A stretch of 64,000 nucleotides of DNA from Paenibacillus_AA sp045062745 (lineage in GTDB: Bacteria; Bacillota; Bacilli; Paenibacillales; NBRC-103111): positions 1-64,000 of the forward strand of contig NZ_JBJGED010000018.1 in assembly GCF_045062745.1 (NCBI RefSeq), read 5' to 3'. Within the stretch, counting starts at the first letter, position 1, and the number at the start of each line of letters is the position of its first letter. Shown here in pieces: positions 58,461 to 64,000 of this stretch. The translations under genes and the position numbers were made by a program. Under the pieces are notes generated by a model. It did not search any database and was not told where the DNA came from. It saw nothing but the letters and a program-made list of their open reading frames with translations.

Positions 58461-59780
58461 ATGGCCATGGCGTGGACGGAGCAAGAGGCGGTGCATTTGC
58501 TCAATCGGACGACCTTTTTCACATCACGGGCGGACGTGTCGGTTGCGGTACGGCTTGGGCAGAACGAGACGGTGCGGCGCCTGGTGGCGGGCGAGCCACT
58601 CGATGGGGCGGAACGGACGATACTGCCGATCGAGGAAGTGCTGGCAGACGGCAAAAACTTGAAGGCGACCGACATCGGCGACCAACAGGCGTATTGGCTC
58701 TACCGCATGACGGAGACGGGCGCGCCGCTCGTCGAGAAGATGACGCTGTTCTGGCACGATCACTTCGCCACCTCCCATCGCAAGGTGAACAACGTGGCGC
58801 TGATGGTGCAGCAAAACGAGCTGTTCCGCCGATATGCGCTGGGCAGCTTCTATGAGCTGCTGCTCGAGGTGGGCAAGGACCCGGCTATGGTCATCTGGCT
58901 GGACGGGAACAGCAACAAGAAGGGCAAGCCGAACGAGAATTACGCCCGGGAAGTGATGGAGCTGTTCACGCTCGGCATCGGCTACTATTCGGAGCAGGAC
59001 ATCAAGGAAGCGGCACGCGCTTTCACCGGATGGGCGGTGGATAAGAACGACGGCTACAAGGTGAGCTTCAACCCGAAGCAGCACGATACCGGCGTGAAAA
59101 GGGTACTGGGCGAGAGCGGCAATTATGACGAGCATACGTTGATCGACGTCTTGTTCCATCAAGCGGCTCTGCCGCAGCACATGGCGAAGAAGCTGCTGCA
59201 GGCGTTCGCCACGGAAGACCCGCCCGCCGCCTGGATCGAGCAGGTCGCCCGGGATTTCCGGGACAGCAAGACCGTGGGAGAAACGCTAACGAAGCTTTTC
59301 CTGTCGGAGGAGTTTTACCGGCCGGAATACCGGGGGACGATCATCAAGTCGCCGGCCGAATATGTGGCTTGGCTCGTGAAAGCCTATCGGCTGCCGCTCT
59401 CGAAGGGCTATACGTCCGCGATGCGCAAGATGGGGCAGGAGCTGTACTTGCCGCCGGATGTGTCGGGCTGGGAAGAGGGCGCCTCCTGGCTCATGTCGAC
59501 CTCGCTGCTCGCGCGCTATCAGTTCGCCGAGTCGGTCGCGAAGAAGGTGAAGAGTACGATGTTCATCGAAGCGCCGTACATGCTCGGAAATGGGGCGACG
59601 GCGGCGGACTACGTCTGGAGCTGGAGCCGCAACTCCGGCATCTGGTCGCTCGGGGAGCCGTCCGAGAATGCGGTGAAGCAGTATGCGGAAGACACGTTTC
59701 TCTATGCGAAGTCGAAGATTAACGGGATGCGCGGACTGCTGCAGCTGCTGCTGATCAGCCCGGAAGCCCAGATGAAGTAG
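58461..59780 (+). CDS. DUF1800 domain protein
   Basis: About 439 residues; ATG 58461 follows GGAGGAGGGACAACGG, while the frame opens at 58398. DUF1800 landmarks are AVHLLNRTTFF, EKMTLFWHDHFATSHRKVNN, GKPNENYAREVMELFTLGIG, EAARAFTGW, LFHQAALPQHMAKKLLQAFA and PPDVSGWEEG. Its function is not established; family members are almost always encoded next to a DUF1501 protein, as here (17-base gap). It has no signal peptide and could travel with its Tat-exported partner, which is inference. Confidence 0.9.
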   Translation: MAMAWTEQEAVHLLNRTTFFTSRADVSVAVRLGQNETVRRLVAGEPLDGAERTILPIEEVLADGKNLKATDIGDQQAYWLYRMTETGAPLVEKMTLFWHDHFATSHRKVNNVALMVQQNELFRRYALGSFYELLLEVGKDPAMVIWLDGNSNKKGKPNENYAREVMELFTLGIGYYSEQDIKEAARAFTGWAVDKNDGYKVSFNPKQHDTGVKRVLGESGNYDEHTLIDVLFHQAALPQHMAKKLLQAFATEDPPAAWIEQVARDFRDSKTVGETLTKLFLSEEFYRPEYRGTIIKSPAEYVAWLVKAYRLPLSKGYTSAMRKMGQELYLPPDVSGWEEGASWLMSTSLLARYQFAESVAKKVKSTMFIEAPYMLGNGATAADYVWSWSRNSGIWSLGEPSENAVKQYAEDTFLYAKSKINGMRGLLQLLLISPEAQMK

Positions 59781-59797
59781 AAGGAGGCGGACCTACG

Positions 59798-61075
59798 ATG
59801 AAACCGATAACCCGACGGGAGCTGCTCGTCAAAGGAACGGCTCTGTTCGCCACATTGGGCTTGGGAGTGCCGCTCCTCTGGAGCAAGCAAGGACACGCCC
59901 TGCTGACCGACACGGCAGAGGATGCGACCGATCCGGCCGCCGCTGCAGCAGGAGGTTCGGCCGTCAAGTCGCCCGTGCTCGTCGTCGTGCAGCTGTCCGG
60001 CGGCAATGACGGGATCAACACGGTGATCCCGTACGGACTGGGCGGCTACTTCGATGCCAGGCCGACGCTGAAGATCACCGAGCAGGAGGTGCTGCCGCTG
60101 AGCGGGCAAGTGGGGCTGCATCCGAGCCTGGTTGGCCTGCACGGGCTGTTCGAGAGCGGCAAGCTAGCCATCGTGCAGGGCGTCGGTTACCCGAACCCGG
60201 ACCGTTCGCATTTCCGCTCGATGGACATCTGGCAGACGGGCGAGCCGGATAAACTGTCGCACTCTGGGTGGCTCGGGCGCTACCTGCAGGCGTCGATGGC
60301 CGATGTCCGCAATCCGCTGAAGGCGGTGCAGATCGGCAACAACGTGAACAAGGCGTTCCTCGCGGATCAAGTGAACACCCCGGTCATCCAATCGATGGAG
60401 ACGTTCAACTTCCTCGATCCGAGGACGCCGGTCGCGGATCAGAACCGGATTGCCAAGGCGTTCCTGGACATGTACGACCCGAACCGGCAAGGGGCGCATC
60501 TGAAGGTGACGTGCCGGCACGGCAAGGATGCGTACGACAGCGTCGACGCCATTCACTCGCTCGGCGTGGACTATCAGAACAAGGTCGAGTATCCGAAGAC
60601 CGGCATCGCGCGCGACCTGCAGCTCGTCGTGAAGCTGCTGGCGGGCAAGTCGGATACGCGGGTGTTCTATGTGCAGCTCGGCGGCTTCGACGACCATGCC
60701 CAGGAGAAGGAGCAGCACGCGCGGCTGCTGAAGGAACTGGACATGGGCTTGAAGGCGTTCTACGAAGACTTGACCGCTCAGGGACTCGAGAACGACGTAG
60801 TGACGATGGCGTTCTCCGAATTCGGCCGGCGGGTGAAGGAGAACGGCAGCGGCGGGACGGACCACGGCACGGCAGCCCCGGTGTTCATCCTCGGCGGGCA
60901 AGTGAAGGGCGGCCTGTATGGCGTGTACCCGAGCCTGACCGACCTGGACCGGAACGGGGACCTGAAGTACGGGGTCGATTTTCGCTCGGTCTACTTCACG
61001 TTGATGGACGGTTGGCTGAAGGGCGACGCGGTAAGCGTATTGGGTGCGTCATATGAGAAATTGAAGTTTATATAA
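59798..61075 (+). CDS. DUF1501 domain protein with Tat signal
   Basis: 425 residues, starting behind AAGGAGGCGGACCTACG. The N-terminus MKPITRRELLVKG plus a hydrophobic stretch (ALFATLGLGVPLLW) is a twin-arginine signal, so it is exported folded. The body is DUF1501, related to the sulfatase/alkaline-phosphatase fold: VVVQLSGGNDGINTVIPYG, YPNPDRSHFRSMDIWQTG, VQLGGFDDHAQEKEQHARLL, AFSEFGRRVKENGSGGTDHG and the terminal FRSVYFTLMDGWL. Conserved Asp/His residues would bind metal. The partner of this pair is the DUF1800 protein upstream. The reaction is unknown. Confidence 0.9.
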   Translation: MKPITRRELLVKGTALFATLGLGVPLLWSKQGHALLTDTAEDATDPAAAAAGGSAVKSPVLVVVQLSGGNDGINTVIPYGLGGYFDARPTLKITEQEVLPLSGQVGLHPSLVGLHGLFESGKLAIVQGVGYPNPDRSHFRSMDIWQTGEPDKLSHSGWLGRYLQASMADVRNPLKAVQIGNNVNKAFLADQVNTPVIQSMETFNFLDPRTPVADQNRIAKAFLDMYDPNRQGAHLKVTCRHGKDAYDSVDAIHSLGVDYQNKVEYPKTGIARDLQLVVKLLAGKSDTRVFYVQLGGFDDHAQEKEQHARLLKELDMGLKAFYEDLTAQGLENDVVTMAFSEFGRRVKENGSGGTDHGTAAPVFILGGQVKGGLYGVYPSLTDLDRNGDLKYGVDFRSVYFTLMDGWLKGDAVSVLGASYEKLKFI

Positions 61076-61128
61076 CTAATAGAGAGAGAAAATAGGCAGT
61101 AAGAGGAGAGAAAGGTTGGAAGCAGCAG

Positions 61129-61170
61129 AAAGCCGGGCTCCGTGCGGAGAAAGCACGGGGGCCGGCTTTT
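61129..61170 (+). terminator. Terminator of the DUF1800-DUF1501 pair
   Basis: A long GC-rich stem: AAAGCCGGGCTCCGTGC (61129-61145) pairs with GCACGGGGGCCGGCTTT (61153-61169), with a mismatch or two, followed by TGCTT. Confidence 0.85.
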
Positions 61171-61265
61171 GCTTCACCTCGCTGGATGGATTTCATAGAT
61201 TAGGCGAACAGGTATTCCTATTCCGATGTCGAATAGATGGGGTATAGGAATAGGAGGGATATTCG

Positions 61266-62285
61266 TTGCACACAACCACTCAAGATAAACAAATCCTGGA
61301 TCGAATTCAAGAGAAGCTGCGGAAGCAATACGGCATGCGAGTGGAGAACGCCGCTCCGATCGCCCGAGGGCTGCTCAACCTGAAGTGGCGACTCGAGACG
61401 AACAAGGGCGCGTGGTTCGTCAAATGCTACAGTACGGAACGATACGGCAAGCATGGGGCGCGGGTCTGGGAGGAGATCGAGCACGCCTTGACCAAGCAAG
61501 CCGAGCTGCGGGCATTGGACGGGCTCTGCCCGAACCTGCTCGAGCCTGCGGAGGGCGAGAGCTACATGCAGCGTACGCCGGAAGGCGACCGCTTCGTCGT
61601 CATGGAGCTGTGCGAAGGACGGCTTATCGAAGCGGGAACCATGAGCGCCGGGCAGATGTACAGCCTGGGCAGAGCGGCGGCTCGCATGCACCGGGCTTGG
61701 AATGACGCCGGTGTCCAGGCGCAGGGGGACTCAACGCTCAAGCCGCTATGGCCGCTATCCCGGGAACAGATGGAGCAGACTTGGGAAGAGCGCTGGGCTC
61801 ACGCGGTCGAGAACGGGTCGGCCGGCGTCCGCTCCGCCATGCAGCTCCAAGGCGCTATCATCCGCGCGCTCCGCGACGAGGACTTGGTGGAAGGCACACC
61901 GGGATGGACCCATCTCGACCTGTGGGCTGACAATTTGCTCTTCCACGACCATGCTCTGTCGGCCGTCGTAGACTTCGACCGGGTGCGGTACGCCTACCCC
62001 CGGTTGGATCTGGGTAGGGCGGTGCTTTCCTGCACCCTGCGGGACGGGACGTTCTGCGAAGAGCCGATCGCCGCCTTCGCCGAAGGCTATCGAAGCGTAC
62101 GCCCCGATGAGCTGCCGCGAGGCGGTCTGCTCGCGGCGGTGCGTCACGTATGGTGCGTGGAATCGTTCTGGTGGATCCACGCCGGGATGGAGAGCTTCAG
62201 CGTGGCGCCGGCCCGGTTCGCGAGCGAGATGGTGGACACGGCGAAGCAATGGGAGGCGCTCGAAGCGATCTTGGGCGGGGTTTGA
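61266..62285 (+). CDS. APH-fold protein, CotS/YsxE-like
   Basis: 339 residues, starting at TTG 61266 behind GGAGGGATATTCG. The kinase-like fold shows NLKWRLETNKGAWFVKCYST (N-lobe Lys), RFVVMELCEGRLIEAG, a catalytic loop GWTHLDLWADNLLFHD (about 212-227; HLDLWADN) and VVDFDRVRYAYPRLDLG for metal. It belongs to the phosphotransferase group that includes spore-coat kinase-like CotS. A sporulation role is plausible given the organism but not shown. It ends at a bidirectional terminator. Confidence 0.8.
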   Translation: MHTTTQDKQILDRIQEKLRKQYGMRVENAAPIARGLLNLKWRLETNKGAWFVKCYSTERYGKHGARVWEEIEHALTKQAELRALDGLCPNLLEPAEGESYMQRTPEGDRFVVMELCEGRLIEAGTMSAGQMYSLGRAAARMHRAWNDAGVQAQGDSTLKPLWPLSREQMEQTWEERWAHAVENGSAGVRSAMQLQGAIIRALRDEDLVEGTPGWTHLDLWADNLLFHDHALSAVVDFDRVRYAYPRLDLGRAVLSCTLRDGTFCEEPIAAFAEGYRSVRPDELPRGGLLAAVRHVWCVESFWWIHAGMESFSVAPARFASEMVDTAKQWEALEAILGGV

Positions 62286-62305
62286 TCAGTTAAAATGTGC
62301 ATAGC

Positions 62306-62339
62306 AAGGGACCTGGCCGTCCAAGGCCAGGTCCCTTTT
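62306..62339. terminator. Bidirectional terminator
   Basis: AAGGGACCTGGCC (62306-62318) and GGCCAGGTCCCTT (62325-62337) are perfect 13-base arms around GTCCAA, with TTTTG following. It separates convergent genes ending at 62285 and 62343. Confidence 0.9.
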
Positions 62340-62342
62340 GCT

Positions 62343-64000
62343 CTATTTGCTTACGACTACCGTCATGACATCTGTGGAAGTAGCTCCTGCGTAGTTCACC
62401 AGCTCGCCCCGATACGTGTACGTCCCGACCGGCCGGCCGCTGATGGCGGTCACCGCCGACTGGGCATTCGGCGACCCGCTCGTCAGCGTTTGCGTGTCGA
62501 TCAGCACGCCGTTCTCATACAGGCGGTACGTATCTCCATTCGTGCCCCACCACAGGTTCATCGTGATCTTGAAGCTGCCGTCGCGATCCCAGTTGTCGTT
62601 CGACAGAACCGCCTTGGCCGGCGTCGCATCCGTCACCTGGACGGTCAGAACGTCGCTTTTCGTCGTACCGTATGCATTCGTGAGCTCCGCGTAATACCGG
62701 TAGGTGCCGTTCATTTTATAAGTGACCGAAGTCACGGTAGATTGCGCGTTCGGCGCATTGTCGGTCAGCGTCTTCGTGTCGATCAGTACATCGTTCTCGA
62801 ACAGCTTATACGTCCGGCCGTTATTGCCGTACCACATGTTCATGCTGACGGTGTAGCTGCCGTCCAGAATGCCCGTATCGTGTCGTTGGTCGCTGGACAA
62901 CACCGGTTTGCCGGGCACGCCGGTGCTCTTCGTAGCGATATTGGTCACGGTTGCGGTGCGGGACCCGACGTTCCCGGCCGCGTCGACGAACTCGAAGGTG
63001 AAGCTGCCGTTCGCCTCGAACGTATACTGGCTGGAGCCGCCGTTGTTCGTAATCGTGACCGGCTCGCTCGGCGTTAAGGTCGCCACTACCGGACCCGAAG
63101 TCGGTGCCGTGGTGCTGTAAGCGATCGAGCCGGTCGGGGCGGTACGGTCGATACGGACGGACACGGACTTGGCGGCTTCCGTGTGACCGGCCCAATCGGT
63201 TGAACGGTATTGGATCGTATAAGCCCCATCCTGATCCAGGACGATCGGCCCCGTATACGGTTGCCATGTGCCTCCGTTGTTCAGGCTATACACGCTCTCC
63301 GTTACCCCGGTCGTCGGATCGGTCGCGTTCAGTTCCACCGTAACCGGACTGACGTACCAGCCGTTCGTCCCGTTCGGCTGCCCAGGGGAGAGGCTAGCGG
63401 TGGTTACGGGCGAGTCGCCGTCCAGGAGCAGCTTTTTGGTATACTTCTGCCGCGCATCCTCCACATTGTAGCGAAGCTCCATCCAATCGTTGACATGGCG
63501 GAACAGCTCGTCGGTCGCGGCTTGCGGCAGAGTGGCCAACTGACTCATCGGAGCGCCTTGGCCCATGCCCTTGGCAATGAGAGGCTGAACCACGCGATTA
63601 TAGAACTGGATGTCCTTCGTAGCGGGGTTAACCGACCAATACTCGGTCAGCTCCGCCGCCTTAGTCTGGAAGGAATTCCAGGCACGGGACAGCACGTACT
63701 TCTGAATCGTCGTCCGCTGCTCCGCCGTGGGGCCTTGAAAGTGCAGCAGGTTGAACTTGCCCGGCTGGTGTACGTGTCCGCCCCATGATTGTCCGTCGGA
63801 GGGGGACCAGCGGATCAAGTTGAACTGCCAATTCCCGCCTTCCAGCGGCAAGTGATCGTACACGTTCTCCCACGGAATGACGACTACGGTTCCCCACCCG
63901 GTTGGGATTTGGGCCGAATTCACGCGTACGCTTCCTTTGAGCGGACGGTTGTCGCGGTACTCGGTTTGCCACTCGTAATATTGGATCGGCCCGCCGTTCG
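62343..64000 (-). CDS. Large secreted CBM9/Ig-domain protein, 5' end beyond the window
   Basis: The frame stays open to the right edge, so only the last 550 or so residues are present. From the edge inward: a CBM9/DOMON-like sandwich (GGPIQYYEWQTEYRDNRPLK, GTVVVIPWENVYDHLPLEGG, NWQFNLIRWSPSDGQSWGGH), a helical linker, an OmpL47-like Ig domain (NGWYVSPVTVELNATDPTTG, YRSTDWAGHTEA), another Ig-like unit (GSSQYTFEANGSFTFEFVDA), and two tandem chitinase-type Ig repeats (DGSYTVSMNMWYGNNGRTYK and DGSFKITMNLWWGTNGDTYR). Proteins of this layout bind or degrade plant or chitin-type glycans. The catalytic part, if any, lies outside. It ends at the shared terminator. Confidence 0.85.
   Translation of the reverse strand, partial: NGGPIQYYEWQTEYRDNRPLKGSVRVNSAQIPTGWGTVVVIPWENVYDHLPLEGGNWQFNLIRWSPSDGQSWGGHVHQPGKFNLLHFQGPTAEQRTTIQKYVLSRAWNSFQTKAAELTEYWSVNPATKDIQFYNRVVQPLIAKGMGQGAPMSQLATLPQAATDELFRHVNDWMELRYNVEDARQKYTKKLLLDGDSPVTTASLSPGQPNGTNGWYVSPVTVELNATDPTTGVTESVYSLNNGGTWQPYTGPIVLDQDGAYTIQYRSTDWAGHTEAAKSVSVRIDRTAPTGSIAYSTTAPTSGPVVATLTPSEPVTITNNGGSSQYTFEANGSFTFEFVDAAGNVGSRTATVTNIATKSTGVPGKPVLSSDQRHDTGILDGSYTVSMNMWYGNNGRTYKLFENDVLIDTKTLTDNAPNAQSTVTSVTYKMNGTYRYYAELTNAYGTTKSDVLTVQVTDATPAKAVLSNDNWDRDGSFKITMNLWWGTNGDTYRLYENGVLIDTQTLTSGSPNAQSAVTAISGRPVGTYTYRGELVNYAGATSTDVMTVVVSK

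Noticed and set aside
1..64000. CRISPR arrays, tRNA or rRNA genes, intact insertion sequences, replication origin
   Set aside because: I looked for regularly spaced repeats, cloverleaf-like 70-90-base segments, rRNA-like conserved stretches and transposase ORFs with inverted ends, and found none. A dedicated scan (tRNAscan, CRISPR finder, ISfinder) could still reveal weak cases.

Overview
The window looks like a chromosome segment of a Paenibacillus-type, spore-forming Bacillota. The evidence is a gerA-type germinant receptor operon, a YesM/YesN two-component pair beside an LplB/YtcP-type ABC importer, copper-amine-oxidase-N and FIMAH domain proteins, strong AGGAGG ribosome binding sites, frequent GTG/TTG starts and short hairpin-plus-T terminators. 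GC content is middling and patchy. I see no rRNA, tRNA, CRISPR array or intact insertion sequence.

Layout. 1-1200: decayed coding pieces and two tiny membrane ORFs. 1212-6770: a secreted clan GH-A-like glycosidase with a cre-like site, an MFS exporter, an SRPBCC protein, an alpha/beta hydrolase and a broken isochorismatase. 6859-11167: a DUF4177-like protein, an HxlR regulator divergent from an NAD(P)-binding oxidoreductase and a DUF2269 protein, a GyrI-like protein and a membrane HD-GYP phosphodiesterase. 11331-17714: a large secreted beta-propeller/Ig/FIMAH protein, a second GyrI-like protein, a nucleotidyltransferase-like protein, a stalk-domain protein and a methyltransferase.

17879-35776 is a polysaccharide-utilisation locus. 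It holds an AraC regulator, a YesM-type sensor kinase and YesN-type regulator, a lipoprotein binding protein, two permeases, a signal-less heparinase II/III-family enzyme broken by one extra C, a secreted alpha-helical protein with an inserted carbohydrate-binding domain, a permease relic, and a second, secreted heparinase II/III paralogue with an Ig-like tail. No ATPase is present, so a shared MsmX-type ATPase encoded elsewhere is likely. The enzyme families suggest a uronic-acid-containing or similar anionic glycan, but the substrate cannot be read from the sequence.

35871-44850 is a rearranged redox and stress island. It holds a phage Dam-methylase relic, a VOC protein, a Crp/Fnr regulator, an in-frame fusion of an NAD-dependent epimerase to a peroxiredoxin, two nitroreductases, a GC-rich oxidoreductase that looks imported from a high-GC donor, a truncated second Crp copy, a MmcQ/YjbR protein, an ArsR relic, a stand-alone peroxiredoxin and a Uma2 relic. 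Two direct repeats (Crp 3' end; peroxiredoxin leader) show that the block was partly duplicated. TGTAA-N6-TTACA dyads in the leaders suggest control by the local Crp-family regulator.

44835-48654 is a GerA-C-B germination operon. 49192-58324 is a mixed accessory stretch: a membrane protein, an NDH-2-like oxidoreductase with a SigJ-like ECF sigma factor, a TraB-like protein, acetyltransferases, a P-loop kinase, a compact ribosome-inactivating protein (rRNA N-glycosidase family) with all five active-site residues, an aminoglycoside-phosphotransferase-fold protein and a TMEM175-type channel. 58461-61075 is a DUF1800/DUF1501 (Tat-exported) pair. The window ends with a CotS/APH-like kinase and the 3' part of a large secreted CBM9/Ig protein that runs off the right edge.
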